From positions 527,165 through 591,164 of the forward strand of contig JAHRFD010000001.1 of the NCBI GenBank assembly GCA_020882975.1: 64,000 bases of DNA, in the 5' to 3' direction. Under the pieces are notes generated by a model. That model saw nothing but the letters and a program-made list of their open reading frames with translations, did no database searches and was not told the origin of the DNA. How positions within the stretch are numbered: position 1 is the stretch's first letter; each line of letters opens with the position of its first letter. Origin of the DNA: Microcoleus sp. EPA2 (GTDB lineage: Bacteria > Cyanobacteriota > Cyanobacteriia > Cyanobacteriales > Microcoleaceae). A program made the position numbers and the translations under genes. This document shows positions 9,056-18,828 of this stretch, piece after piece.

Positions 9056-9642
9056 AGAATTCACCAATATTTGACTTAGGTTAGAATTGCTTTTGGAGCG
9101 ATCGGATATTCAATGGTGGCAATTGGAGCTAGATCGGTTATCCTTGCCAAGGATACCTCACAAACCAACTAACCAATCCTATCACTGGTCTATTTTCTTG
9201 CTTCTTTTACCGGAAAAAGAAAAACTTTGCGACTTAGGATACCCGGAAGTAAAACAAATCCTTGAGCCGATCGGCAGTAAGGCCAGCTATACTTCCTCAC
9301 TATAAAACGCTGTAGAGGTCAATCACCAGGATACCTCGAAGCCAAGTTCAACATATCCTCAATGGGTCTGTTGTCAGCCCACAAAATAATCTTTGATTTG
9401 ATGTGGGAATATGTGACTAAATGCAGTATTGTAATCAACGAGCGAATCGTCGCTCGATTCGTGCCAGCATTGGTTCTCCAGTAAACCATTCCCTATCTGT
9501 AGCTGCTCTACCAGAGTGTTACTGATAGAAGCGACGGAATCTCACCGGGAGCGATGAGATTTCTGATTTTACGGTTCAAAACCGCTCACTCGTTTTCATC
9601 CCTGCTCTAAACAGACAGGGTTTCCAACCTAGGAGATTTTTT
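9056..9642. other. 587-base intergenic region, no gene seen
   Basis: Lies between the divergent ftsL-like gene and a small lipoprotein gene, so it should hold both promoters. Small hairpins are visible (GAGCGA/TCGCTC near 9440; AATCTCA/TGAGATT near 9540-9565). A 72-codon open frame at 9087-9305 has no recognisable content or ribosome-binding site and is not called. Confidence 0.4.
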
Positions 9643-9888
9643 ATGAACAAGGGATTAATTCGTCTGACTTTGGTACTAGGCTTAGCCGCCACTCTTGGCG
9701 CTTGTGCTGCTGAAACTCCCCCTACCACCACTACTCCTTCCCCTGCTGGCGAAGCCAGTCCTCCTCCTGCTTCGGCTCCAGCACCACAGGAATCTCCAAA
9801 GACCTCTCCAGGGGCTGAGAAGTCTCCAGGGGCTGAGAAGTCTCCTGCTGCTAAAGAATCTGCTTCTCCTGCTCCTAAAAAGCCCTAA
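9643..9888 (+). CDS. Small Pro/Ser/Lys-rich lipoprotein, unknown function
   Basis: An 81-residue protein with a lipoprotein signal: basic start (MNKGLIR), hydrophobic core and lipobox LGAC with the lipidated Cys at residue 21. The mature part is low-complexity (Thr/Pro/Ser then Lys/Ser) with the unit SPGAEK twice in tandem, and no folded domain. AGGAGA six bases before the ATG supports the start. Similar short Pro-rich lipoproteins occur across cyanobacteria; the role is not known to me. Confidence 0.7.
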   Translation: MNKGLIRLTLVLGLAATLGACAAETPPTTTTPSPAGEASPPPASAPAPQESPKTSPGAEKSPGAEKSPAAKESASPAPKKP

Positions 9889-10492
9889 CCACGGCGATCG
9901 CGGAGTACAGCCCCAACGGGCCTAGCCTGCTGCTAAAAAATCGTTCGCTTCTCACATTTTTTTATCACACTGGTCTGGGCCTGATATTGGGTGTTGGTTT
10001 TTGTCCGATCTCGAAGGGACACTGGATGCAAAAACACTTCTGAACAGAGTGCATCGTCAATTATTTAATCAAAAAAATTGTGAAAATAAATAATATTAGC
10101 CTCCTGCTATTTTCATGATGGCTTCTACTTAACGCCGATAAGTGGCTGTGTCAACAGGAAAGAATTTAGACCTAAATATCGATCTAAAAACTTGAATTTA
10201 GTAGTTGCCATACCACAAGACAACGTATAGGTCAATAGTATTTAGAGAAATATACAAATCTTTCAATTTGTTTTAAGATTTTGATACTTAGATATTAGAC
10301 CCTAGGAAAACCAAGCTCAAAAGCAGGTGAAAACACTTGACATACAGGCGGGGTCAGAATGCGATCGGGGAAATTCAGGCTGATTCAGTGGTAGGATGAG
10401 CAAGAAAAAATGTAAAAAAATGTAAAGTACCACGTCGAGCCAACTTTTTCTTTTCAAAACAATTAAATTAAGTGATTGAGGTAAGTAGTTTT
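9889..10492. other. 604-base AT-rich region upstream of glgB
   Basis: No gene supported on either strand. It contains long A/T stretches and repeated TGTAAAAAA near 10410-10430. It probably contains the glgB promoter and leader; no specific operator was recognised. Confidence 0.4.
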
Positions 10493-12787
10493 ATGCCCGC
10501 GACTGTCCCATTTGAACAGATTGACCGGATTGTGGGGAATCAACACCACGATCCATTTGAAGTGCTCGGCCCCCACGCGATCGAGGAAAACGGCAAAAAA
10601 ATCTGGGCCGTCCGAGTTTATCTGCCCAATGCGGATGCGGTATCGGTGGTATTGCCAGCATCGAGAACGGAACACCCGATGCAGTCAGTACATCACCCTC
10701 ATTTTTTTGAATGTGCGATCGAAATTCCAGAACTAGCTAACTACCAACTGCGAGTCAAAGAAGGAGAACACGAACGTTTTATCTACGATCCCTACGCCTT
10801 TCGATCGCCCAAACTCACAGAATTCGACCAGCATCTATTCTCAGAAGGTAATCACCACCGGATCTACGAAAAACTAGGGGCGCACCTCACAGAAGTAGAC
10901 GGCATCCCAGGAGTTTATTTTGCAGTTTGGGCACCCAATGCCCGAAATGTCTCAGTTTTAGGCGATTTCAACTATTGGGACGGCCGCAAACATCAAATGC
11001 GGAAATCCCAAAATGGCATCTGGGAATTATTTATTCCGGGACTCGATGCGGGAACTCACTACAAATATGAAGTGAAAAACCAAGACGGACATCCCTATGA
11101 AAAGTCAGACCCCTATGGCTTCCAGCAAGAAGTACGACCGAAAACAGCATCCATAGTCACAGACTTAAACACCTACACTTGGAACGACAGCGCTTGGATC
11201 GAAAAACGGAGGCAGACAGACCCCCTGACACAGCCGATTTCCGTTTACGAATGCCACATCGGTTCTTGGCTCCATGCCGCGAGTGATGAACCTTCAGTGT
11301 TGCCAAATGGTGACATAGAAAGGCGAGTCCAAGTTTCGGAACTGAAACCAGGAGCCCGGTTTCTGACTTATCGGGAATTAGCCTCACGACTCATTCCTTA
11401 CGTCAAAGATTTGGGATACACTCACATCGAAGTTCTGCCAGTAGCAGAACATCCTTTCGACGGCTCTTGGGGTTATCAAGTAACGGGCTATTTCGCCCCA
11501 ACATCCCGCTACGGCAAACCAGAAGATTTCATGTATTTTGTTGACCAGTGTCACGCAGCGGGCATTGGTGTACTGGTGGACTGGGTACCGGGACATTTCC
11601 CCAAAGATGGACACGGTTTGGCTTTCTTTGATGGAACTCACTTGTACGAACACGCAGACCCGCGCAAAGGCGAACACAAAGAGTGGGGAACCCTGGTATT
11701 TAACTACGGCCGCAACGAGGTGCGGAATTTCTTAGTATCTAACGCTCTTTTCTGGTTCGACAAGTACCACATTGACGGGATTCGGGTAGATGCGGTGGCT
11801 TCCATGCTGTATTTGGATTACTGTCGCGAACCGGGAGAATGGCTGACTAATCAGTACGGCGGCCGGGAAAATATTGAGGCGGCAGATTTTCTGCGGCAGG
11901 TGAATCATGTAATTTTCAGCTATTTCCCAGGTTCACTGTCCATTGCGGAAGAATCTACCTCTTGGCCGATGGTCTCTTGGCCGACCTATGTAGGTGGCTT
12001 GGGCTTCAATCTGAAGTGGAACATGGGTTGGATGCACGATATGCTCGACTATTTCCACATGGACCCTTGGTTCCGTCAGTTTCATCAGAACAACATAACT
12101 TTCAGTATGTGGTACAACCACAGCGAAAATTTTATGCTGGCGCTATCCCACGATGAGGTAGTCCACGGCAAGGCTCACATCATTGGGAAAATGCCTGGAG
12201 ATGAATGGCAAAAGTGTGCAAACGTGCGGTGTTTGTTTACTTTTATGTTTACTCACCCCGGCAAGAAAACCATGTTTATGGGGATGGAGTTCGGTCAGTG
12301 GCAAGAGTGGAACGTTTGGGGGGATTTGCAGTGGAATTTGCTGCAATTTGAGCCTCACCAAAAGTTGAAGCTGTTTTTTAAGGATTTGAACAATCTGTAC
12401 CGGAGTGAATCAGCACTTTATAGTCAAGATTTTGCTGAGGATGGGTTTGACTGGATTGATTGCAGCGATAATCGGCACAGCGTCGTCGCTTTTATACGTC
12501 GAGCTAAGGATAGTGACGAGTTTGTGGTGACAGTTTGCAATTTTACGCCACAGCCACACTCTCATTATCGCGTCGGAGTGCCGGAACCGGGTTTCTATAC
12601 GGAGTTGTTTAACAGCGACGCACGGGAGTACGGTGGCAGCAATATGGGCAATTTGGGGGGCAAGTGGACTGATGAGTGGTGGTTCCACAATAGTGCTTAT
12701 TCGATCGACTTGTGTTTGCCGCCTTTGGGTGTGTTAATTTTGAAGCTCGATCGGGCAAAAACAGCAGCAAAATCTCAAGAATTTTGA
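10493..12787 (+). CDS. glgB: 1,4-alpha-glucan (glycogen) branching enzyme
   Basis: Forms alpha-1,6 branches in glycogen by cutting and transferring alpha-1,4 chains. The 764-residue protein has an N-terminal extension domain, a CBM48 domain (near 120-220, [20 protein letters not shown]) and a GH13 catalytic barrel. Nucleophile Asp is near 432 in [12 protein letters not shown], the acid/base Glu near 485 in [10 protein letters not shown], and the third Asp near 553 in [13 protein letters not shown] at 10493 ([11 protein letters not shown]) is preferred over a GTG at 10472 because it matches usual cyanobacterial starts and has GAGG about 11 bases upstream. Monocistronic, followed by a repeat. 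Confidence 0.96.
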   Translation: MPATVPFEQIDRIVGNQHHDPFEVLGPHAIEENGKKIWAVRVYLPNADAVSVVLPASRTEHPMQSVHHPHFFECAIEIPELANYQLRVKEGEHERFIYDPYAFRSPKLTEFDQHLFSEGNHHRIYEKLGAHLTEVDGIPGVYFAVWAPNARNVSVLGDFNYWDGRKHQMRKSQNGIWELFIPGLDAGTHYKYEVKNQDGHPYEKSDPYGFQQEVRPKTASIVTDLNTYTWNDSAWIEKRRQTDPLTQPISVYECHIGSWLHAASDEPSVLPNGDIERRVQVSELKPGARFLTYRELASRLIPYVKDLGYTHIEVLPVAEHPFDGSWGYQVTGYFAPTSRYGKPEDFMYFVDQCHAAGIGVLVDWVPGHFPKDGHGLAFFDGTHLYEHADPRKGEHKEWGTLVFNYGRNEVRNFLVSNALFWFDKYHIDGIRVDAVASMLYLDYCREPGEWLTNQYGGRENIEAADFLRQVNHVIFSYFPGSLSIAEESTSWPMVSWPTYVGGLGFNLKWNMGWMHDMLDYFHMDPWFRQFHQNNITFSMWYNHSENFMLALSHDEVVHGKAHIIGKMPGDEWQKCANVRCLFTFMFTHPGKKTMFMGMEFGQWQEWNVWGDLQWNLLQFEPHQKLKLFFKDLNNLYRSESALYSQDFAEDGFDWIDCSDNRHSVVAFIRRAKDSDEFVVTVCNFTPQPHSHYRVGVPEPGFYTELFNSDAREYGGSNMGNLGGKWTDEWWFHNSAYSIDLCLPPLGVLILKLDRAKTAAKSQEF

Positions 12788-12852
12788 TGACGGTTGATAG
12801 TTGATGGTTGACGGTTGACTCTTTGAGGGTTGACCGTTGACTGTTGATTATT
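12788..12852. repeat. Heptameric short tandem repeat (GTTGACG type)
   Basis: Tandem GGTTGA/GTTGACC units just downstream of glgB, of the same class as the GTCAACA tracts near 42530 and 61260. Confidence 0.6.
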
Positions 12853-12895
12853 GGTTATATCAATTCGGGTTGCATCGGAATGATTTAACCTTACT
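12853..12895 (-). repeat. Copy of interspersed imperfect-palindrome repeat (core form)
   Basis: On the minus strand reads GGTTAAATCATTCCGATGC, then AACCCGAATTGATATAACC: the same core as at 28251-28282, 28357-28388, 51619-51653 and 61313-61341. Its minus-strand left flank carries CTCTGTGTTCTCTGTGTTC instead of the TTCCTTCGCG block of the other long copies. Confidence 0.65.
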
Positions 12896-12927
12896 AGAAC
12901 ACAGAGAACACAGAGAGAGCAGAATTA

Positions 12928-13824
12928 TTAGATATTCGATGAAACTTTAGGCGAGTCAATTGTTACTATATCCGAAATAGATTCTTCTTTCCCACAGTCT
13001 AAATTTGGCAGTGGCATATGCTTCATTTCCCAAACTTTCAGCAGAATTAAATATTCATAAAAAGCTTGTAGCGTACACCAAGCTAATCCCGCTTGACCGT
13101 CAAGAAATCCGCCTAGTAAAATATACATATAGAAAAAGCGCACAACTGGTCGTAAAGGCAAGCGCAAAGAAAAATCTTTCAATGCACGGCGTCTTTCCAC
13201 TTCTGAGGCTCCAAAAAATAAATCCCACCAATTTACTTGACCAGCTTCTAATTGACGGAGGGTTTCGGCTGCTTCGTCAGTCGAGTAGCGGTTGTGCTTT
13301 TCAATCCAGCGAGAAAGACCTTTGCTGCAAGTATAGTGAGGGTAGGTTTCCTTGAGAAAGTGAGTCGGACCATTGCAAACTTCCCGTTCCGTGTGACCGT
13401 AGTCACTAAACCATACTTTGTCTTTGCGAAACAGACGCATTTGATAGCGGGGATATTGAGTGCTGCGGCGAATCCAACGATCCATAAATATTACTTTTTC
13501 AGCGACGTAATAGCCTATATATTCTTGACTTTCGATCGCCTTTAAGCATTCAGCAAACAGTGCAGGTGTCATGCGCTCATCTGCTTCGAGGATATAAACC
13601 CACTCGTACTTGCAGGGAACTTCTTGCAACATCCAAGTCCGCTGACGCCCGTGAGTTTCAAAAGCGTGCTGTACCAAGAGGACTGGATAGCCCTGGATAA
13701 TCTCAAGGGTACGATCGCTGCTGAAAGAATCAACCACAATGATATCGTCACAAAGTAGCGCCGATTCAATGCAAGCGGCGATATCAATCTCTTCGTTGTA
13801 AGTCAGAATATAAATTGAGAACAT
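12928..13824 (-). CDS. Family 2 glycosyltransferase (WaaE/KdtX-like)
   Basis: Predicted inverting glycosyltransferase using a nucleotide sugar, acting at the cytoplasmic face of the membrane in surface glycan synthesis. The 298-residue protein begins with the GT-A fold signature YILTYNEEIDIAACIESAL, has the substrate loop IIVVDSFSSDRTLEI, the acidic ILEADERM segment at the DXD position, and a C-terminal hydrophobic stretch (VVRFFYMYILLGGFLDG) typical of lipopolysaccharide core beta-glucosyltransferase-like members. The acceptor is unknown. It lies near the HpsJ-like and heptose-nucleotide genes, consistent with envelope polysaccharide work. Confidence 0.85.
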   Translation of the reverse strand: MFSIYILTYNEEIDIAACIESALLCDDIIVVDSFSSDRTLEIIQGYPVLLVQHAFETHGRQRTWMLQEVPCKYEWVYILEADERMTPALFAECLKAIESQEYIGYYVAEKVIFMDRWIRRSTQYPRYQMRLFRKDKVWFSDYGHTEREVCNGPTHFLKETYPHYTCSKGLSRWIEKHNRYSTDEAAETLRQLEAGQVNWWDLFFGASEVERRRALKDFSLRLPLRPVVRFFYMYILLGGFLDGQAGLAWCTLQAFYEYLILLKVWEMKHMPLPNLDCGKEESISDIVTIDSPKVSSNI

Positions 13825-14022
13825 TCCCAGCTTTCAGTAAGGGCAAACCATAGCAGAAGGAAGAAGTCCGATGGATGTCGGCAGAAGAGCGATGTGCAAA
13901 TGCAAGAAAATCAATGGTTTCAGCAATTAACAACGTCCTAACTGCCTCAGCGGTTGCTCTATTAACCACATCAAATATTTATTAGAGATGTCTCGACCCG
14001 CGCGATCCCCGCTGTTGGCTGG

Positions 14023-14853
14023 TCAACTCTTGCGGCGGCCGAACCGAGGAATTCCCATGCTTCTCAATCCAGTCCAACCAACAGTAATGTAACCGATCGC
14101 CAAGAGTAAACTGCTGATTCCCGTCTGCAAACTAGAATTTCTCGATCGAGTTCTCAACTCTTTCTCTTTTTGTTGCTTACGAGTCTGAATTTCTTTGCGG
14201 GCCTGGTTGGGAAGTTCTTGGGCTTGCTGTTCCAGAAATTTGTCTAGGGCTTTCGGGTCATTTTTTGACTCCTGAAGCACAGCTTTCAATTCCTTGGGAA
14301 CCTCTGGACTCTTGAGTGCTTGTGCCATTTTTCCTTCATCTTGTAGCAGGGCTGCTATCTGACTGCGGCGCTGACTTTTAAGCTGTTCTATCTGAGCTTT
14401 GAACTGATCGCTTTTAATTTGGGCTTCCAGTTGACCCTCAGCTTGTCCGACTTCTCTATCGACTTGAACAAGAGCGTCCTTGAGTTCCAAACGAGTATTG
14501 TTGAGATGAAGCGGCACCAGACACAGATAAATCAGGCCTAGCAAACTGGAAACTAACAGGGCCCAGAATCGTAAATCCAGCCAAATATTGTGGCGTTCGA
14601 TCGAGACTCCAGTGCTGCTGTCCACCCAAAAGCCAGTCATCAGTAGGGCTATACCCATTAAAGGAATAATTCCCCGGTCAACTATCTGAGTTGCCGCAGC
14701 CAACTGCCACCCTCGATTCAGAATGTCGGAGGTTTCTCCCGGTAGTGACAGCACAATGCAGTCGAGCAAAGCAGAGAGAATCAAGATAATCCCCACTACT
14801 TTGAGAGTGCGAGCGGCTACAGAAGAAAATTGACGGCTATTAGTTGCTTTCAT
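14023..14853 (-). CDS. HpsJ-like membrane protein
   Basis: The 276-residue protein (ATG at 14853; the frame is open 14 codons further) has membrane segments near residues 19-37, 55-75 and 98-118, a long charged coiled coil (about 120-240, rich in Lys, Gln and Glu) and a final membrane segment near 245-265. The patterns VDRGIIPLMGIALLMTG and LVPLHLNNTRLEL resemble cyanobacterial HpsJ-family proteins, which are linked to hormogonium polysaccharide secretion and motility. The family call is from memory of the pattern, so it is moderate. A structured leader lies upstream. The neighbouring glycosyltransferase fits a surface polysaccharide role. Confidence 0.65.
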   Translation of the reverse strand: MKATNSRQFSSVAARTLKVVGIILILSALLDCIVLSLPGETSDILNRGWQLAAATQIVDRGIIPLMGIALLMTGFWVDSSTGVSIERHNIWLDLRFWALLVSSLLGLIYLCLVPLHLNNTRLELKDALVQVDREVGQAEGQLEAQIKSDQFKAQIEQLKSQRRSQIAALLQDEGKMAQALKSPEVPKELKAVLQESKNDPKALDKFLEQQAQELPNQARKEIQTRKQQKEKELRTRSRNSSLQTGISSLLLAIGYITVGWTGLRSMGIPRFGRRKS

Positions 14854-14904
14854 ACAAATATGCGGTAAGTGGGAAACGAGGGAGTTTAGATCCAAGAGGA
14901 AAGT

Positions 14905-15035
14905 GACAGCCGCGGTGGGAACCGCCTAGTCAATAGCAGAATCGAGGGTGGTTGACCCCTCATACCTTTGGGCCTACTCCCTTGCGGAGTGATGTGAGGG
15001 CGCCTTTGTGATGACAGTTTTAGGGGCCCAAAGCA
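14905..15035 (-). ncRNA. Structured leader or small RNA upstream of the HpsJ-like gene (candidate)
   Basis: On the minus strand three hairpins follow one another before the gene: CTTTGGGCC...GGCCCAAAG (perfect 9-bp closing stem at 15025-15033 and 14966-14974, with an inner ACTCC/GGAGT hairpin and a GCAA-containing loop), then GAGGG/CCCTC (14944-14961), then GCGGT-TCCC-ACCGC (about 14911-14924). No known riboswitch was recognised. It could be a regulatory 5' leader or the structured end of a decayed mobile element, because a TnpB fragment lies further upstream. Confidence 0.35.
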
Positions 15036-15394
15036 CGGTCTCTGTTACATAGCAGACTATGAACCAGCAGCAACAGATCTCTTGATTAGCTAGCTATCAA
15101 GCGGGTGTATTGACTCAAATAACCTAGTCAGTTAAGACGCGAGGCCCGTCAGTACGGCTGAATTGATGGCTCTGGCGAGGGAGCGTATCGTGAGATGTGC
15201 GTAAAGCAAGAATTCCTGTTGGATAATTTTACACCGTTAGATTCAAGGCGGTAGTTGAGTAGATTTTGTTGCACAAGTTAAGTTATTTTCCACCAAAAGA
15301 GCTCGTTGCGACACCAGGCTCGACTTTTTTCTAATTGTTCTTGACTGCGGTTTCCATACAGAGGTGTTCTCGATGCTTGCGGTTCCAGCAGCTT
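15036..15394. other. 359-base region with no gene; likely mobile-element debris
   Basis: Lies on the 3' side of the TnpB fragment. It contains small palindromes (TTGAT-TAGCTAGCT-ATCAA near 15083-15101; CCGTCAGTACGG near 15147) and a short open frame on the minus strand broken by stops. I see no intact gene. Confidence 0.35.
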
Positions 15395-15700
15395 TTAACT
15401 AGCTTGCGTGGGCGCGGTGATGTCGAAAATAATCCGCGCAGGACGATAATTTAGGTGTTTTGGGTTATCTTCCAGCTTCCCTTCTCGAAACAATTTCAGC
15501 ACTCCTGTGAAAGATTTTAGCGACTTGCTCAGAGCACCACAAGTCTGTGGAGACGCTCGATCGCATAAAACTCGGTAATGAGGATGGCATTTTAGTTTGT
15601 TAATTGTGTCAAACAGGGGGAGGTATACTTGAGTTTTAACATACACTGATGGGCTTAATAATTTCATACTCTCCGACTTAACTTGATTTTTTATCAACAA
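15395..15700 (-). pseudogene. TnpB (IS200/IS605-type) fragment
   Basis: About 100 codons matching the N-terminal part of OrfB/TnpB: VYVKTQVYLPLFDTINKLK, then CHPHYRVLCDRASPQTC, ALSKSLKSFTGVLKLFREGK and LEDNPKHLNYR. After LNYR the sequence departs from the family and stops, so the RuvC and zinc-ribbon parts are gone. It is from a different TnpB lineage than the full gene at 34302-35378. A decayed insertion-sequence remnant without catalytic residues. Confidence 0.75.
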
Positions 15701-15864
15701 AAATGCTGTCTTTTTTTTGATTTCACTTTAGCTCTTGCCTGCCAATTATAACTTACTAATTATTAGGCAATTGAAAAATAAATTTTTCAATTTAGCAAGT
15801 GCAATTTCTCACTTTTGCTGGTAGGATGGTTCATCGCTGTTCAAACTCGCTGTTGGTGGAAACA

Positions 15865-16353
15865 ATGATTTCTGGTGTTTATAGGTTGAAAGAACTTGCT
15901 AGTGCGATCGCCTCAAATCCGGCTCACTGGCGTCCTCTCGTGTTTACCAACGGCTGCTTCGATATCTTACACGCAGGACACGTCCGTTATTTGCAGCAGG
16001 CTTCATCCTTGGGGCGCTCCCTCGTGGTGGGATTGAATAGTGATGCTAGCGTACAAGCCCTCAAACCCCAGCAGCCGGGATTACCAGCACGCCCCATCGT
16101 ACCAGAGGAACAGCGAGCCGAAGTTTTAGCAGCTCTCAAAGCCGTAGACGCCGTAGTAATTTTTCCCGAAACTACCGCCATTGAACTGATCGCGACTCTG
16201 AAGCCAGATATCTACGTTAAAGGAGGGGACTATCAAATCGAAACACTACCGGAAGCACCTGCGGTTTTAGCCTGTGGAGGCAAAATTTCCTTAGTTAAAA
16301 TAGAAATTCCGAGTTCTACCAGTGCGATCGTCAAACGCATTTTGCAGTTATAG
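15865..16353 (+). CDS. rfaE2: D-glycero-beta-D-manno-heptose 1-phosphate adenylyltransferase
   Basis: Stand-alone nucleotidyltransferase that makes ADP-heptose from heptose 1-phosphate and ATP. The 162-residue form (ATG at 15865) has the HxGH signature in FTNGCFDILHAGHVRYL, the VGLNSDASV loop, and KPDIYVKGGDY. In-frame ATGs at 15799 and 15826 would add residues not typical of the family. No kinase domain (RfaE1) is fused or adjacent. The MBOAT gene follows after 46 bases in the same direction and may be co-transcribed. Family members can also act on other sugar phosphates, so the exact substrate is inferred. Confidence 0.85.
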   Translation: MISGVYRLKELASAIASNPAHWRPLVFTNGCFDILHAGHVRYLQQASSLGRSLVVGLNSDASVQALKPQQPGLPARPIVPEEQRAEVLAALKAVDAVVIFPETTAIELIATLKPDIYVKGGDYQIETLPEAPAVLACGGKISLVKIEIPSSTSAIVKRILQL

Positions 16354-16399
16354 AATACAGCCATAATATGCAAACACTTATTTGTTTTAGTTGTACAAC

Positions 16400-17872
16400 A
16401 TGACTTTCATCTCCCTTCAATACGCCCAATTTTTGCTAATTTTCTTAGTGGTTTATTGGTTAGTGCCACTGCGATGGTGGCGACTGTCAATCCTGGTGAT
16501 TGGGAGTCTGATTTTTTATGGTTCGCTGCAAAGATGGTACATTCCTCTGCTGTTAGTAGGTACTCTGTTTAATTATGTCTTGGCAATGGCGATCGGGGAA
16601 CCTCTGGATTGGCGGATTGCTAACGAATCTTGGAACCGTCGCCGTTGGTTGCTGCTGTGCATAGGAATCACCCTGAATGTATTGCTGCTTCTAGGTTTTA
16701 AGTATGTGCCTTTTTTCTTAAGTTCCCTCGGCAATTTGTTAAATTTACCCGTGGTTTTAGATAGTGCGGACTGGGTAAAAACCCATGTAATTGCACCTCT
16801 AGGATTGAGTTTTTTTTGCTTCGAGTGCATTGCTTATTTGATAGACGTGTATCGAGGTGCACCTGCGGCCAATTCACTGCTGCACTTTGCTGCTTACAAG
16901 TTGTTTTTCCCCAAACTAATTTCTGGACCAATTACTCGGTATCACAACTTAATTTATCAACTAAAATCCCAGAAATTTCCCACAGCAGATCGCATTGCAG
17001 AGGGACTGTGGGCGATCGCCTGCGGTGCAGTAAAAAAAGGGCTTTTGGCTGATAATTTGGGAATTTATGTAGATTTAAGTTTTACTAATTTGCAGCGGGC
17101 GGGAAGCGAAGATTTGTGGCTGACAATTTTTGCTTACGGGTTGCAACTTTATCTGGACTTTAGTGCTTATGTGGACATCGCGTGCGGTACTGCTTTGTTG
17201 CTAGGTTGGTACTTGCCACCCAATTTTGATTTTCCTTATTTTAGTGCTAGCATAGGCGATTTTTGGCGGCGCTGGCACATGACTTTGGGGGATTGGCTGC
17301 GGAATTATTTGTATTTTCCTTTGGGGGGTTCGCGGGTTAGTTTGTGGCGTACTTGTCTGAATTTGTTAATCGTCATGTTAGTGGCTGGAATTTGGCATGG
17401 TGCGGCTTGGGGATTTATTGTGTGGGGGGGGTTACACGGTTTGGCTTTGGTGGTTCATAGGCTGACGGATGTGGTGTTTAAGCGGTTGCGAATAGATTTT
17501 TTGTGGGACAATGCGATCGGCTTTTTCATCGGTTGGTTGTTAACTCAAGCTATGGTTTTTGGTAGTTGGATATTTTTCCGTCTTCCCAATTTGAAAGACT
17601 CTGGATGGGTGATTTCCCATTTGTGGGGACATCCTGCTGATGTCCAGTTTGCACATAAGGTTTATGTGGAAGCCTTGGGTTTGGAAAGAGTGCAGTTAAG
17701 TTGGATGTTGGGGGGCTTGGCGGTGGCGATGCTGATGAATTATACGTTAATTCGGGGTTTGAAGGTGGAGTTGAATTGGCCTGTGAAGTTGATGTTAGTA
17801 CCGCTTTGTTTGTATGCGGTTTGGTTGTTGGCACCGGAGGGTGGTTTACCTTACATTTATTTTGATTTTTAG
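16400..17872 (+). CDS. MBOAT family O-acyltransferase (AlgI-like)
   Basis: Polytopic membrane acyltransferase, about 490 residues with around 11 hydrophobic segments. AlgI-type signature regions are present: FPKLISGPITRY, LQLYLDFSAYVDIACG, FDFPYFSASIGDFWRRWHM, LYFPLGGSR, and GIWHGAAWGF carrying the conserved membrane His near residue 333. The family transfers acyl (often acetyl) groups to exported polysaccharides, usually with a partner of the AlgJ/AlgX type; none is adjacent here. ATG at 16400 is preferred to a TTG nine bases upstream. It lies 46 bases after the heptose adenylyltransferase gene. Confidence 0.9.
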   Translation: MTFISLQYAQFLLIFLVVYWLVPLRWWRLSILVIGSLIFYGSLQRWYIPLLLVGTLFNYVLAMAIGEPLDWRIANESWNRRRWLLLCIGITLNVLLLLGFKYVPFFLSSLGNLLNLPVVLDSADWVKTHVIAPLGLSFFCFECIAYLIDVYRGAPAANSLLHFAAYKLFFPKLISGPITRYHNLIYQLKSQKFPTADRIAEGLWAIACGAVKKGLLADNLGIYVDLSFTNLQRAGSEDLWLTIFAYGLQLYLDFSAYVDIACGTALLLGWYLPPNFDFPYFSASIGDFWRRWHMTLGDWLRNYLYFPLGGSRVSLWRTCLNLLIVMLVAGIWHGAAWGFIVWGGLHGLALVVHRLTDVVFKRLRIDFLWDNAIGFFIGWLLTQAMVFGSWIFFRLPNLKDSGWVISHLWGHPADVQFAHKVYVEALGLERVQLSWMLGGLAVAMLMNYTLIRGLKVELNWPVKLMLVPLCLYAVWLLAPEGGLPYIYFDF

Positions 17873-17929
17873 AGGATGGGAAGGAATAAGACTCGAATTT
17901 ATGTGGGGTACCTAGTTTTTTTGCGTCAC

Positions 17930-18751
17930 TTATTGATAGGAACACCAGTCACTCCAGCTACCTGGATAAAGTTTAGCGTTGGGAATTCCGGCTATTTCTA
18001 AAGACAATAAATTCACGCAAGCTGTTACCCCGGAACCGCAATAAACCATAATTTCTTGGGCGGTGGCTAATTCTGTCCAAAGTTGCTTTTGTGCGGCAGT
18101 CGATCGCACTTTTCCTGTCTCATCTGTCACCTGTTGCCAAGGATAGTTGACAGCACCAGGAATGTGGCCTGCAATAGGGTCGATCGGCTCTCGGAGGCCA
18201 AGATATCGATCGTTCTCCCGCGAATCAACCAAAACCTTTCCCGGCAAGTCTTTTAGTGCTTTTACGGCCTCAATATCAACAATTAGGTCCGATCGCAATT
18301 CGGGGACAAATTTACCCTCACGAGGTTTTGGCAAAACATTTGTCACTGGATATCCAGCAGCTTTCCAGCCACTGAAACCCCCATCTAACAATGCTACTTT
18401 ACTGTGTCCCATATATCGCAGCAACCACCACAACCGAGCCGCAAAAGCCAACCGCGAATCGTCATAGGCGACGACTAAAGTTTCTTGATAATTAATGCCA
18501 ATTCCACTCAATTTTTCGGCTAATTCTGTAATATTTGGCAGCGGATGTCTGCCACCATGTTTTTCAACGGGACTAGCGAGGTCTTGGTTTAAATCTAAAT
18601 AAAAAGCTCCGGGAATGTGACTTTCTTGATATTGTTTTTGTCCCAATTCAGGATCGGCTAGAGAAAACCGACAGTCAATAATTACAACTTGCTGATTTTC
18701 GGTATTGGCGGCTAACCATTCGGGATTAACTATCAAATTGGTGTCTGTCAT
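17930..18751 (-). CDS. Sulfurtransferase (tandem rhodanese domains)
   Basis: The 273-residue protein has two rhodanese domains. The N-terminal one (about 1-135) contains VVIIDCRFSLADPE and lacks a catalytic Cys; the C-terminal one (about 150-273) ends in the active loop VYCGSGVTACV with the catalytic Cys. This fits thiosulfate or 3-mercaptopyruvate sulfurtransferases (SseA-like); the CGSGVTA loop favours the mercaptopyruvate type. It is convergent with the MBOAT gene, leaving only 57 bases between them. Confidence 0.9.
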   Translation of the reverse strand: MTDTNLIVNPEWLAANTENQQVVIIDCRFSLADPELGQKQYQESHIPGAFYLDLNQDLASPVEKHGGRHPLPNITELAEKLSGIGINYQETLVVAYDDSRLAFAARLWWLLRYMGHSKVALLDGGFSGWKAAGYPVTNVLPKPREGKFVPELRSDLIVDIEAVKALKDLPGKVLVDSRENDRYLGLREPIDPIAGHIPGAVNYPWQQVTDETGKVRSTAAQKQLWTELATAQEIMVYCGSGVTACVNLLSLEIAGIPNAKLYPGSWSDWCSYQ

Positions 18752-18828
18752 ATTGATTAAAAAATTAGTGTGCTTTAAAGGTGATAAGCTTGAACATCTC
18801 TAGAAAATAAGCTGCTTTTTTCCTCACC

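Noticed and set aside
9087..9305. 72-codon open frame in the ftsL-like/lipoprotein gap
   Set aside because: No ribosome-binding site, no domain, and it lies in a divergent promoter region.
15036..15394. Possible tmRNA, RNase P RNA or group II intron piece
   Set aside because: None of the conserved landmarks (tRNA-like ends, P4 helix sequence, domain V) could be found.
15865..17872. Alginate acetylation operon (algIJF)
   Set aside because: Only the MBOAT member is present; no AlgJ/AlgX/AlgF-like partner is adjacent.
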